Source: BRH-c25 sp029553855 (GTDB lineage Bacteria > Bacillota > Clostridia > Lutisporales > Lutisporaceae). From it: a stretch of DNA of 6,933 bases. Of the stretch, positions 1 through 6,530 are shown one piece after another. The notes beneath the pieces were generated by a model. It made no database searches. It was not told where the DNA came from and was given only the letters and a program-made list of their open reading frames with translations. The position numbers were made by a program, and so were the translations under genes. Location of the stretch: contig DAOSQO010000132.1 in NCBI GenBank assembly GCA_035375865.1, forward strand, positions 1 through 6,933, written 5' to 3'. Position 1 is the first letter of the stretch, and every line of letters starts with the position of its first letter.

Positions 1-573
1 AGTACCCATATCCCTCAATTGTCCTGGGTTCAAAGGCCCGTGTTTTATCAGGCAGCAGGCTATATGCACTGCCATCTCCCTATAGGCTGTCATGAGCTTT
101 TTCCCCGTACTTCCCCCCGAGTTAAAATCCCCATATCTGGAGTTCAGTTCCTTTATCAGTTCCTTCCTTTTCTTTTTACCCTGCCCCTTGCTTCTTTCCA
201 TATCAAAGGGCACAGGCTCAAAAGCAACCTCTGCAAAGGAAAGGTCTTTCTTCAGTGATACCAGCATAAGCCCAATCTGCAGTCTCTTGAGTAAATAGCT
301 GAGGTTCTTCCACCTCTTGGAAAAAAGATTTTTACCCGGTTTCGGCACAGCTATATATACCGTATCTGCAAACCTCTGCCTTAAGGTTGCCTGCAAAATG
401 ACATCAAGATTCAGGCTTTTTTTCATCTCAACAATTAGAAGCTCTTGATCCTTTACAGCCGCAATATCACAGTGGCTGACCTCGCTGCGGATCGTATAGC
501 CCAAGTCGCAGAGATAATCATATATAGGTCTGTACAAGTCCTCCTCCTTGAAGTCCTTATTCTTACTGCTCAT
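1..573 (-). CDS. DUF2161-type PD-(D/E)XK-like protein, 5' part (cut by window edge)
   Basis: The first 191 codons are present and the frame is open to the window edge, so the C-terminus is missing. The ATG at 571-573 follows a good ribosome binding site (AAAGGTGAT) and a promoter at 610-639. The N-terminal part resembles a PD-(D/E)XK nuclease fold: after an E at residue 31 come D36 and a strand ending in E49-M-K51, then a helix with Q61 and Q66. That is the usual D...ExK order of metal-binding residues. A basic linker (about 129-142, KGQGKKKRKELIKEL) leads to a helical C-terminal part with the phrase IKHGPLNPGQLRDMGT, which looks like a small winged-helix-type module. From memory this layout matches the DUF2161 family, whose function is not established. 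Nuclease activity is inferred from the fold motif only. It is transcribed apart from the peptidase gene upstream, from which a terminator separates it. Confidence 0.75.
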   Translation of the reverse strand, partial: MSSKNKDFKEEDLYRPIYDYLCDLGYTIRSEVSHCDIAAVKDQELLIVEMKKSLNLDVILQATLRQRFADTVYIAVPKPGKNLFSKRWKNLSYLLKRLQIGLMLVSLKKDLSFAEVAFEPVPFDMERSKGQGKKKRKELIKELNSRYGDFNSGGSTGKKLMTAYREMAVHIACCLIKHGPLNPGQLRDMGT

Positions 574-609
574 AATATCACCTTTATCTGTGTTTAATAT
601 TATGTAACC

Positions 610-639
610 AGTATACAGGAATACGGAAGAATCAGTCAA
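610..639 (-). promoter_or_regulatory. Predicted sigma-A-type promoter of the DUF2161-type gene
   Basis: On the minus strand TTGACT (634-639) is separated by 18 bp from TATACT (610-615), each matching five of six consensus bases. It lies about 37 bp upstream of the start codon at 573 and just downstream of the peptidase gene's terminator, so the gene probably has its own transcript. Confidence 0.6.
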
Positions 640-641
640 TT

Positions 642-673
642 CAAAAACCACCTGTCCAAAGATAGTCAGGTGG
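642..673 (-). terminator. Intrinsic terminator after the M14 peptidase gene
   Basis: In the minus-strand transcript CCACCTG (667-673) pairs perfectly with CAGGTGG (648-654) across a 12-nt loop, and five U residues (643-647) follow at once. The hairpin starts 22 bp after the peptidase stop codon. There is no T run on the other side, so it should work only for minus-strand transcription. Confidence 0.75.
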
Positions 674-695
674 CCGGAGATAATCTTACTTTTCC

Positions 696-1967
696 TTACA
701 CTATTGGTGCCAGCAGCATTATTTCTTCATTTGCCCGGTATATTGTATCAAATTGCAAAATAGAAATAGGGTTCCTTCCAATTCCTGCTTCAATTGTATA
801 TCCGGGTCTTCCGTACTGTTCTATGAACCAGTCCTTACAACCTGCATAGGCAGCCTCAAAGGGTACTTCGGAAATCGCATACCCGCTTACACTTGAAAAA
901 ATCCTTGCTATCTGCAATGCTCCCGGCGGGGCTATTCCCTTATACATCCAGTATATAACCCTTCCCTGGGTATGATAAGCTATAACCAGTCTGAAATTAT
1001 GCCGGCGGGTGAAATCTACCACAGTCTGGGTTTCCGGTTCCGAAAGAGGCCGCGGCCCCCCATACCTGGTAGGGCCCGGGCCGTTTACTCCAAGAAATGG
1101 TTCCTGTGCTTTGGCCTCCTCCCAAGAGGCAGGATAGTTCCTATTCAGGTCCACCCCTCTGATATTGGCCTGCCAAACCTGTGAAAACGGCAGACCGGTA
1201 TCGTTCCATGCAAGCAGACTGTCATAATACGGATTATCCCTTTTCAGCCCTGAAAGCACCAGGTCTACCCCGTCCGGATTGACCATAGGCATAATGAATA
1301 TGCTGCTTCTGTTCCAGATATCACGGATATTGTAGCCTCTTATCCGGGAGTTGCTTGAGTATCCCCGGGAGAAATTCTCAATGAATTTCATCAGTAGCGG
1401 AGAAGTTATCCATTCCAAGGAATGGTGCGCCCCGTTATAAAATACCTCCGTTGGCCCATTTCCAAGCCTTATATAATATAGGTTCTTTCCAAGCACGCTT
1501 TTCCCGGCAATTCCCGTTTCTATGAAAGGATATCTTGCCTTGAGCCCTTTTATATTTCTTTCCATTATTTCATAGGTGTAGTCGATGTCGGTAAAAACCA
1601 CATCAATTCCATAGGGCACTATGACTGTCTGCCCAACCCTGAGCCTTAAGGGGTCTATTCCCGGATTGGCTGTCAGCACAGCGTTCAGAGTGGTGTAATA
1701 CCTTCTGGATATGTTGTAAAGGGTATCTCCCGGTCGAATAGTGTAAATATCATAGCCCCTCAGGAACCTCTCAAAATCGTTCCAGGTAATCGGACCCACC
1801 ACTCCGTCGGGCTCAAGCCCATTATCCAGCTGAAATTCCCTTACCGCTTCCCTTGTCTGCTGTCCAAAAATTCCGTCTATTACCCCGGGATTGTAACCAA
1901 TCTTCACTAATAAGCTTTGTATGAGCTTCACATCCGGGCCCCTGGAACCCGGTTTCAATGTCTCCAC
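696..1967 (-). CDS. PG-binding / LysM / M14 zinc carboxypeptidase-like endopeptidase
   Basis: The likely product is a cell-wall peptidase, probably acting on gamma-D-glutamyl-diaminopimelate bonds of peptidoglycan stem peptides, as the LysM-M14 enzyme of Lysinibacillus sphaericus does. Counting from the GTG (423 residues), a PG_binding_1 domain spans about 5-64, a LysM about 73-118 (YTIRPGDTLYNISRRYY), and the M14 catalytic domain about 125-420. M14 hallmarks are visible: zinc ligands H182 and E185 in GAHHSLEW, third ligand H332 in AYHTQG, NPDG at 230-233, the substrate-binding GVDLNRNYP at 271-279, and catalytic E393 in TIEAG. No signal peptide or membrane segment is present with either start, so it may act in the cytoplasm or forespore, or be released by mother-cell lysis. 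The GTG is preferred over the upstream ATG at 2027 because it has an RBS (GGGGTGA) and a perfect -10 box lies between the two. The exact substrate is inferred from the family. Confidence 0.88.
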   Translation of the reverse strand: METLKPGSRGPDVKLIQSLLVKIGYNPGVIDGIFGQQTREAVREFQLDNGLEPDGVVGPITWNDFERFLRGYDIYTIRPGDTLYNISRRYYTTLNAVLTANPGIDPLRLRVGQTVIVPYGIDVVFTDIDYTYEIMERNIKGLKARYPFIETGIAGKSVLGKNLYYIRLGNGPTEVFYNGAHHSLEWITSPLLMKFIENFSRGYSSNSRIRGYNIRDIWNRSSIFIMPMVNPDGVDLVLSGLKRDNPYYDSLLAWNDTGLPFSQVWQANIRGVDLNRNYPASWEEAKAQEPFLGVNGPGPTRYGGPRPLSEPETQTVVDFTRRHNFRLVIAYHTQGRVIYWMYKGIAPPGALQIARIFSSVSGYAISEVPFEAAYAGCKDWFIEQYGRPGYTIEAGIGRNPISILQFDTIYRANEEIMLLAPIV

Positions 1968-1971
1968 AACA

Positions 1972-1978
1972 TCACCCC
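1972..1978 (-). promoter_or_regulatory. Ribosome binding site deciding the GTG start of the M14 peptidase
   Basis: GGGGTGA on the minus strand sits 4 nt upstream of the GTG at 1965-1967, matching the GGTGA part of the anti-SD complement. The alternative ATG at 2025-2027 is preceded by AACAACTA, with no ribosome binding site. The 20 extra residues it would add precede the PG-binding domain and show no recognisable motif. Confidence 0.65.
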
Positions 1979-2007
1979 GTAAACTTGATTGCAAGCGCCG
2001 ATATATC

Positions 2008-2037
2008 ATTATATTCAAATACGGCATTAGTTGTTAC
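2008..2037 (-). promoter_or_regulatory. Candidate promoter of the M14 peptidase gene
   Basis: A perfect TATAAT lies at 2008-2013 on the minus strand. The -35 is weak: GTAACA at 18 bp spacing (2032-2037), or TTGTAA at 20 bp. Transcription would begin near 2001, downstream of the ATG at 2027 and upstream of the GTG at 1967, which agrees with the GTG start. The preceding mscL terminator also implies a need for a separate promoter here. A sporulation sigma factor cannot be excluded. Confidence 0.45.
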
Positions 2038-2041
2038 AATC

Positions 2042-2073
2042 AGCAAAAAACGCCCGGCATAGGCGTTTTTGCT
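2042..2073 (-). terminator. Intrinsic terminator immediately after mscL
   Basis: Directly after the mscL stop codon the minus-strand transcript reads AAAAACGCC, a 7-nt loop and GGCGTTTTTT, a nine-pair stem ending in a U run. Flanking AGC/GCT adds three more pairs around a one-base bulge. The stem has A and T runs on both sides, so it could also stop plus-strand transcription, but no plus-strand gene points into it. Confidence 0.85.
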
Positions 2074-2469
2074 TTAGTTGCTTAAGTCTGACGTACAGTG
2101 GGGACATTTACTTGCGTCGATATATATTTCGCTGAAGCAGTATTTACAAGTCTTTGTCTTAACAGGTCCGGGCTCTTCCTTCTTTTTTGTCATGCGGTTT
2201 ACCTGCCTTATTACCATGAATAATGCAAACGCAATAATCAGGAAGTCAACAACATTATTGATAAATAGTCCATAATTCAGGGTTGCAGTACCTAAGGTTA
2301 CGGATAAGCTGGCGAAATCTACCCTTCCCAGAAGCAACCCAACCAAAGGCATAATGATATCGCCGACCAGAGATGAAACAATTTTCCCAAAGGCTCCGCC
2401 AATAATAACACCGACAGCCAAATCAATTACATTTCCTCTCATTGCAAAAGCCTTAAATTCTTTCCACAT
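2074..2469 (-). CDS. mscL: Large-conductance mechanosensitive channel with C-terminal zinc-ribbon-like motif
   Basis: MscL forms a homopentameric channel in the cytoplasmic membrane that opens under high membrane tension and releases solutes during osmotic downshock. The 131 residues begin with the family signature: MWKEFKAFAMRGNVIDLAVG, then a glycine-rich TM1 (about 14-45, VGVIIGGAFGKIVSSLVGDIIMP), a short periplasmic loop, and TM2 (about 68-90, ending FMVIRQVNR). The usual C-terminal helical bundle sequence (of the LLTEIRDLL kind) is absent. Instead, residues 108-125 carry CKYC...CPHC (C108, C111, C122, C125), spaced like a zinc ribbon. The ATG has a strong upstream AAGGAAGGA. It has its own promoter (2519-2547) and terminator (2042-2073) and is functionally unrelated to the thi genes upstream. 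Channel identity is very secure. Zinc binding is inferred from cysteine spacing. Confidence 0.96.
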   Translation of the reverse strand: MWKEFKAFAMRGNVIDLAVGVIIGGAFGKIVSSLVGDIIMPLVGLLLGRVDFASLSVTLGTATLNYGLFINNVVDFLIIAFALFMVIRQVNRMTKKKEEPGPVKTKTCKYCFSEIYIDASKCPHCTSDLSN

Positions 2470-2518
2470 ACAAATCCTTCCTTCATCAATAATTATTATT
2501 ATATTTGATTGTGTATTA

Positions 2519-2547
2519 ATTATAGCGTAAGGTTATGTGTATTTCAA
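2519..2547 (-). promoter_or_regulatory. Strong predicted sigma-A-type promoter of mscL
   Basis: The minus strand reads TTGAAA (2542-2547), a 17-bp spacer, then a perfect TATAAT (2519-2524). It lies in the 103-bp gap between thiE and mscL, about 50 bp upstream of the mscL ATG. An A/T-rich leader of about 40 nt ending in the SD would follow. Confidence 0.8.
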
Positions 2548-2572
2548 TTTAAATCTGCTGCACCGGACCTTA

Positions 2573-3196
2573 TTATATTCTCCGCAATTTATACGCGGCA
2601 TCAAATATACTTTCACTTCCTAAAACTGCAGAAGCCACTGCTATTCCATCAACTCCGGCAGCTTTAACTGAAGAAGCATTTTCCAAGTTTATACCGCCAA
2701 TGCCGACAACAGGTATATGCACTGTTTCTTTAATCTTTTTTAATTCCCTTAGAGTAACATTCTCAGTGTTGCTTTTTGTTTTGGTCGGAAATAGAGCACC
2801 TATGCCCAAATAGTCCGCTCCCTGATTTTGAAAAACAATCGCTTCCTCAACACAATTGGCAGACGCTCCGATAATCTTATCAGAACCCATAATCTCTTTG
2901 GCAGAAGATATCGGCAAATCTTCAGGTCCCAGATGTACCCCGTCTGCATCCACAGCCAAGGCAATATCAACCCTATCATTAATAATAAGGGGGACACAAT
3001 ATTTAACCAGCAGCTCCTTCACTTTTAATGCCAAAAGATAGTAATCATAGTCGCTTATACCTTTCTCCCTCAACTGTACCAGGGTTACTCCCCCTTTCAC
3101 GGCGGCTTCTATGCTTTCGAACAGTTCCTTTTTGCCCAATACCTTCCTATCGGTTATCAGATACAGCGAATAATTTATCAGCCTTTTATCCTGCAT
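2573..3196 (-). CDS. thiE: Thiamine-phosphate synthase
   Basis: ThiE is a cytoplasmic TIM-barrel enzyme that joins hydroxymethylpyrimidine diphosphate to thiazole phosphate, giving thiamine phosphate and pyrophosphate. From the ATG the protein has 207 residues, normal for the family. Motifs in order are LYLITDR (11-17), TLVQLREK (38-45), PLIINDRVDIA (69-79), DGVHLG (85-90), GADYLGIGALFPTKTK (126-141) with the diphosphate-binding TKTK, and VVGIGGI (163-169) near the phosphate site. One small oddity is HLGPEDLP, where Q is commoner after HLG. The ATG at 3194-3196 is preferred over the GTG at 3203-3205 because AGGGAGG (3206-3212) lies 9 nt before the ATG but directly abuts the GTG. The gene overlaps the end of thiM by 11 bp, is last in the thi operon, and no clear terminator follows it. 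Confidence 0.96.
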   Translation of the reverse strand: MQDKRLINYSLYLITDRKVLGKKELFESIEAAVKGGVTLVQLREKGISDYDYYLLALKVKELLVKYCVPLIINDRVDIALAVDADGVHLGPEDLPISSAKEIMGSDKIIGASANCVEEAIVFQNQGADYLGIGALFPTKTKSNTENVTLRELKKIKETVHIPVVGIGGINLENASSVKAAGVDGIAVASAVLGSESIFDAAYKLRRI

Positions 3197-3998
3197 ACAC
3201 CGCACCCTCCCTTATAAATGTTTCTTTGTTCAGATTATATATATTGTCAAAAAGTCTTACTTTGAACATACCTATACCTTCATCGGACAGTAAGCAGGCA
3301 TTGGCAAGCTGACCCGAAATTCCCATAGTCATAATGCCCGCAACAGCTCCTTTCAGGTAGTCCGTTGTTACACTGCAGAAAGCACCGATAAGGGATGAAG
3401 TCATGCAACCTGTACCTGTAACCTTTGAAAGCATATCATGACCATTATTTATGACATAAGAAGTGCTCCCATCTGAAACAACATCCCTCCTGCCGGTAGC
3501 AGAAACAATGCAATTAAGATTTTTTGCCAGTTGTTGTACAATTCCGGCGGCGTTATCAATATCCTGCAAAGAGTCTACTCCATAGTAACAGCCGTCTACA
3601 TTTGCCAAATACATTATTTCCGATATATTACCTTTGATGACATCAGGTCTGACATCTTCCAGCAGCCTGCTGCACATTTCTTTCCGAAAGGAAGTGGCGC
3701 CTGCTCCAACCGGATCAAATACTATAGGAATGCTCATTTCTTTTGCCTTTTTACCGGCCAGCAGCATCGATTGAAAGTTATTATTATTCGGTGTTCCAAT
3801 ATTAAGCACCAATGCTTTTGCCATTGCCACAACCTCAGAAACTTCAGCGGGGTCATTTGCCATTATTGGCGAGCCTCCAACTGCCAACACAACATTTGCA
3901 CAATCATTTATAGTTACGTAATTGGTTATATGGTGAATCAAAGGCCTGTTTTCTTTTATTTTTATCAGCAGTTCTGATGCTTCTCTAATAATCTCCAA
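3186..3998 (-). CDS. thiM: Hydroxyethylthiazole kinase
   Basis: ThiM phosphorylates 4-methyl-5-(2-hydroxyethyl)thiazole with ATP, a salvage step that supplies the thiazole phosphate used by ThiE. The 270-residue ribokinase-fold protein shows the full family pattern: PLIHHITNYVTINDCANVVLAVG (19-41), GGSPIMANDP (41-50), ALVLNIGT (62-69), IPIVFDPVGAGAT (90-102), IKGNISEI (121-128), ATGRRDVVSDG (167-177), and the anion-hole/catalytic VTGTGCMTSSL (193-203) with C198. The start is an unusual TTG. An in-frame TAA lies two codons upstream (4002-4004), and the next in-frame ATG is M46, inside the conserved core. GGAGG lies 11 nt upstream, a rather long spacing, so translation is probably coupled to cytX, whose end it overlaps by 34 bp. 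It also overlaps thiE by 11 bp. Confidence 0.97.
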   Translation of the reverse strand: MEIIREASELLIKIKENRPLIHHITNYVTINDCANVVLAVGGSPIMANDPAEVSEVVAMAKALVLNIGTPNNNNFQSMLLAGKKAKEMSIPIVFDPVGAGATSFRKEMCSRLLEDVRPDVIKGNISEIMYLANVDGCYYGVDSLQDIDNAAGIVQQLAKNLNCIVSATGRRDVVSDGSTSYVINNGHDMLSKVTGTGCMTSSLIGAFCSVTTDYLKGAVAGIMTMGISGQLANACLLSDEGIGMFKVRLFDNIYNLNKETFIREGAVYAG

Positions 3999-5191
3999 TT
4001 TTTAGTCAACCTCCATGATAAACAATATATCAGCCCTGTTATTGCCATTACAGGAACTGTCGCACCAAGCACAAAGTCAAGCTTTATAAACTGGTAATAC
4101 ATTATGACGCCTATGATCCAGACAATTGCCGCCCCCCAGTTTACAAGAAGTCCCTCCTGAAGCTTTATATTCTTTTTAACTATAAAATAATCTGTAAGCA
4201 GTATTGCAAAAAGAGGTGCAAATACCGAGCCTATTGCATATAAAAAGTTTTCATACTGTTCTATTGGCACTATTACTGCAATCAAAGTCCCTGTTATTCC
4301 CATAGCCAATGCAGCTTTTCTTTCGTCCGCCTTGGGAAATATATTCAAAAATGTCACCCCGGCTGAATATGCATCAAGAAAGGTAGTTGTTACAGTTGAT
4401 AGTATTACAATCCCAAGAGCAGTGAAGCCAAGATCCGCAGCCAGCATCATTGCGCCGGGGTCAGGATTGCCCGCAGTGATAGCAGCCCCAAGGCCGATTG
4501 TATACATCCATGAGCTTCCTATAAAGTATCCCAGAAAACTTCCTGCCACACCATCCCTTTTTCTTTTTGCAAACCTTGTGTAATCGGCTATCAATGGGAG
4601 CCAGGATAGAGGCATAATCACATTAAGTTCTATAGCTGCTCCGAAGGACATGGTGTCTGCTGCCCCTTTACTGAGCAATTCACTGTTGTTGAAAACAACT
4701 GTACTCAGCAAAATTGTGAGAAGGAAAAGCAGAATTACAGCAATCAGGTTAAGTTTTTTCATCCCTTTCTTGCCGAAATATATCCACAGGCAGATAAGCC
4801 CGCCTATTATGATGCTCCAAATATAAATGTTGTTGTAGGACCATAATGCTTTTGTAATCTCATTGACTGACCTTGCTCCGGATATTATCATGACAGCAGT
4901 CCACCCAAGGAGCTGAAGAACATTCAAAACCGAAAAAAGATAAGCTCCATATTTGCCAAAGGATATTCCTGTTGACATTATGGAAGGAAGTCTTGTTTCC
5001 GCCCCGATTATCCCACCAAGAATTAAAATTGCAGTGCCTATAATATGTCCTACAATTATTGCGGTTAATCCGCTTTTGAAGCCAAGTGGTGCAAGCAGTC
5101 CCCCAGTCAATATCTCGGCTATCGAAATAGCTGCCCCGAACCAAAGGGCAAGGAAGCTTAGAAGTGTAAGATTATCCCTTGATTTACTCAT
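3965..5191 (-). CDS. cytX: CytX-type hydroxymethylpyrimidine permease (NCS1 family)
   Basis: This is an integral cytoplasmic-membrane transporter of the nucleobase:cation symporter-1 family. In thiamine operons the CytX branch is thought to import the pyrimidine precursor (HMP) that ThiD phosphorylates. The 408 residues are almost wholly hydrophobic, with about 12 predicted helices, the first around residues 10-34. NCS1/CytX-like phrases are WLPLIADYTRFAKRKRDG (197-214), TTTFLDAYSAGVTFLNIFP (268-286) and GSVFAPLFAILLTDYFIV (321-338). The start ATG overlaps the thiD stop by 8 bp (ATGAGTAA) and has only a weak SD (GCAGG), so translation is probably coupled to thiD. Its 3' end overlaps thiM by 34 bp. 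Substrate assignment rests on gene context plus family resemblance; cytosine or a related pyrimidine is the main alternative. Confidence 0.92.
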   Translation of the reverse strand: MSKSRDNLTLLSFLALWFGAAISIAEILTGGLLAPLGFKSGLTAIIVGHIIGTAILILGGIIGAETRLPSIMSTGISFGKYGAYLFSVLNVLQLLGWTAVMIISGARSVNEITKALWSYNNIYIWSIIIGGLICLWIYFGKKGMKKLNLIAVILLFLLTILLSTVVFNNSELLSKGAADTMSFGAAIELNVIMPLSWLPLIADYTRFAKRKRDGVAGSFLGYFIGSSWMYTIGLGAAITAGNPDPGAMMLAADLGFTALGIVILSTVTTTFLDAYSAGVTFLNIFPKADERKAALAMGITGTLIAVIVPIEQYENFLYAIGSVFAPLFAILLTDYFIVKKNIKLQEGLLVNWGAAIVWIIGVIMYYQFIKLDFVLGATVPVMAITGLIYCLSWRLTKNWRLLEKHQNC

Positions 5192-5990
5192 CTAACATAC
5201 CTGCTTTCTTATATAATGTATAAAAATGATTTGTGGGTCCTACTCCCTTGCCTATGGAGAAAGAATTTTCTATTGCAGCAGTAATGTATTCTTTTGCTTT
5301 TACGACAGCTTTCTCTGCCGAATATCCTTTTGCCAGGTTGGAGGCAATAGCGGAGGATAAGGTGCAGCCCGTTCCGTGTGTATTTTTTGTGTTAATTCTC
5401 CTGCTTTTCAAGCAGTTGATATTAGTGCCGTCAAATAGGATATCTGTTGCTTCGTCATCAAGGTGGCCTCCTTTTATCAGTACATTTTGAGGACCCATTT
5501 CAAAAATCATCCTTGCCGCTTTTTTCATATTTTCGATACTATCTATTCTCATTCCGGTAAGCACTTCCGCTTCAGGAATGTTCGGAGTAACTACCGTTGC
5601 TAATGGCAATAAACTACCGGCTAATGCTTCCTTCGCTTCAGGCTGTAAAAGGTGGTATCCGCTTTTAGATACCATAACCGGGTCTATTACAATATTGGAT
5701 GGCTTATAGAAACGAAGTCCTTCTGCGATAACATTTATTGTTTCTATTTGTGAGACCATGCCTACTTTCAGCCCATCCACCCTTATGTCATCAAATATTG
5801 CTTGTATCTGTTTTTCAATCAGTTCAGCCGATATGTCCTGCACCGCCAAGACTCCCTGCGTATTTTGGGCAGTTACCGCTGTGATGACGCTCATTCCATA
5901 TACTCCGTGAGCGGAAAAAGTTTTCAGGTCCGCCTGGATGCCTGCGCCGCCGCAGCTGTCCGAACCTGCTATAGTTAAAAGGTTTTTCAT
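5184..5990 (-). CDS. thiD: Hydroxymethylpyrimidine / phosphomethylpyrimidine kinase
   Basis: ThiD phosphorylates HMP to HMP-phosphate and then to HMP-diphosphate, the pyrimidine substrate of ThiE. From the ATG at 5988-5990 the protein has 268 residues, the standard length. Visible ribokinase-family motifs are LTIAGSDSCGGAGIQADLKT (5-24), the substrate-binding YGMSVITAVTAQNT (31-44), GLKVGMVS (73-80), VIDPVMVSKSG (101-111), TPNIPEAEVLTG (135-146), LIKGGH (171-176) and the HGTGCTLSSAIAS signature (205-217) with catalytic C209. The first motif has C where S is common (GSDSSGG). The ATG is chosen over in-frame starts near 6011-6014 because the SD AGAGGTGA (5998-6005) lies just upstream of it. That SD overlaps the thiW stop codon, so the genes are abutting. 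The two-step activity is known for the family and not separately visible here. Confidence 0.97.
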   Translation of the reverse strand: MKNLLTIAGSDSCGGAGIQADLKTFSAHGVYGMSVITAVTAQNTQGVLAVQDISAELIEKQIQAIFDDIRVDGLKVGMVSQIETINVIAEGLRFYKPSNIVIDPVMVSKSGYHLLQPEAKEALAGSLLPLATVVTPNIPEAEVLTGMRIDSIENMKKAARMIFEMGPQNVLIKGGHLDDEATDILFDGTNINCLKSRRINTKNTHGTGCTLSSAIASNLAKGYSAEKAVVKAKEYITAAIENSFSIGKGVGPTNHFYTLYKKAGMLDE

Positions 5991-6003
5991 ATTACTATCA
6001 CCT

Positions 6004-6495
6004 CTAAACATCAAATTTTCTCAGTATGTAGTTTCTTTCCAAAAGAATTAATATTGCGTATCCTATAATACTGCCTCCAATAGTGCTTATCAAAAAAGGT
6101 ATGATGAAATAGAATGCTGCAATATCCTTTCCCAGAAGCAGCTTTGCAATAGGGAAAGCCAATAAACCTCCTAATATACCTGTCCCAATTATTTCTCCGG
6201 CCACAGCATATAGTTTATTACCGAATTTCTGATACACAATCCCGGCCAAAAATGCTCCAATCATGCTCCCGGGGAAGGCCAAGGGTGAGCCGGTCCCCAA
6301 TATGTTCCTCAGTAAGGAAATCAGAAATGCAATGGCTGTACCATACCACGGACCTAACAGTACAGCAGACAGGACATTGATTGTATGTTGCACCGGAAAG
6401 CATTTGGCTGCTCCGACGGGTATGTAAATCAAATTACCCGCTATTGTACCTAATGCTACAAGTAATGCTGAAAATGTAAGTTTTTTGGTCTGCAT
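6004..6495 (-). CDS. thiW: ThiW, ECF transporter S component for thiazole uptake
   Basis: ThiW is the substrate-binding membrane subunit of an energy-coupling-factor transporter, predicted to take up hydroxyethylthiazole, the substrate of ThiM. The 163-residue protein is highly hydrophobic (about six helices). It carries phrases I recognise as typical of ThiW: IPVGAAKCFPVQHTINVLSA (25-44), VLLGPWYGTAIAFLISLLRN (45-64) and GTGSPLAFPGSMIGAFLAG (67-85). It starts at the ATG at 6493-6495, seven nt after AGGAGGGG. The upstream in-frame start at 6546 is rejected because it lies in the terminator stem and upstream of the SD. It is the first gene of the operon, directly under the TPP riboswitch. The energising EcfA/A'/T subunits are not in the window and would have to be shared from another locus. 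Thiazole specificity is inferred from family and context. Confidence 0.94.
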   Translation of the reverse strand: MQTKKLTFSALLVALGTIAGNLIYIPVGAAKCFPVQHTINVLSAVLLGPWYGTAIAFLISLLRNILGTGSPLAFPGSMIGAFLAGIVYQKFGNKLYAVAGEIIGTGILGGLLAFPIAKLLLGKDIAAFYFIIPFLISTIGGSIIGYAILILLERNYILRKFDV

Positions 6496-6502
6496 AAAAA
6501 TA

Positions 6503-6530
6503 CCCCTCCTGCTTTTTCGTACAAGGGGGG
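6503..6530 (-). promoter_or_regulatory. Candidate hairpin sequestering the thiW Shine-Dalgarno
   Basis: In the leader RNA CCCCCCUU (6523-6530) can pair with the thiW SD AGGAGGGG (6503-6510), seven of eight positions including one G-U, around a 12-nt loop. If formed, it would hide the SD and reduce thiW translation. The CCCCCC strand is the same one that can pair with the aptamer's G-run, making the two pairings mutually exclusive. Confidence 0.45.

Noticed and set aside
19..298. Two overlapping plus-strand open frames at the left end
   Set aside because: They are antisense to the DUF2161-type gene, whose frame has an RBS, a promoter and family-like motifs; the plus frames have none.
1050..1085. 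GC-rich patch with runs of C and G in the peptidase gene
   Set aside because: It encodes GPGPTRYGGPRPLSE in the intact M14 domain, so glycine, proline and arginine codons explain the composition; no sign of insertion.
1968..2027. Upstream ATG (2027) as start of the M14 peptidase
   Set aside because: No RBS, contains the -10 box, and the 20 extra residues match no signal peptide or domain.
3197..3205. GTG at 3205 as start of thiE
   Set aside because: The SD AGGGAGG directly abuts it, leaving no spacing; the ATG 9 nt downstream is properly placed.
3531..3977. 148-codon open frame on the plus strand
   Set aside because: It lies wholly antisense to thiM, which is unmistakable, and its translation (rich in C, H, Y, F) resembles no protein family. 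It is a shadow frame.
5991..6014. Longer thiD N-terminus from the starts at 6011-6014
   Set aside because: The SD AGAGGTGA lies within the extension, and the standard ThiD N-terminus begins right at MKNLLTIAGSDS.
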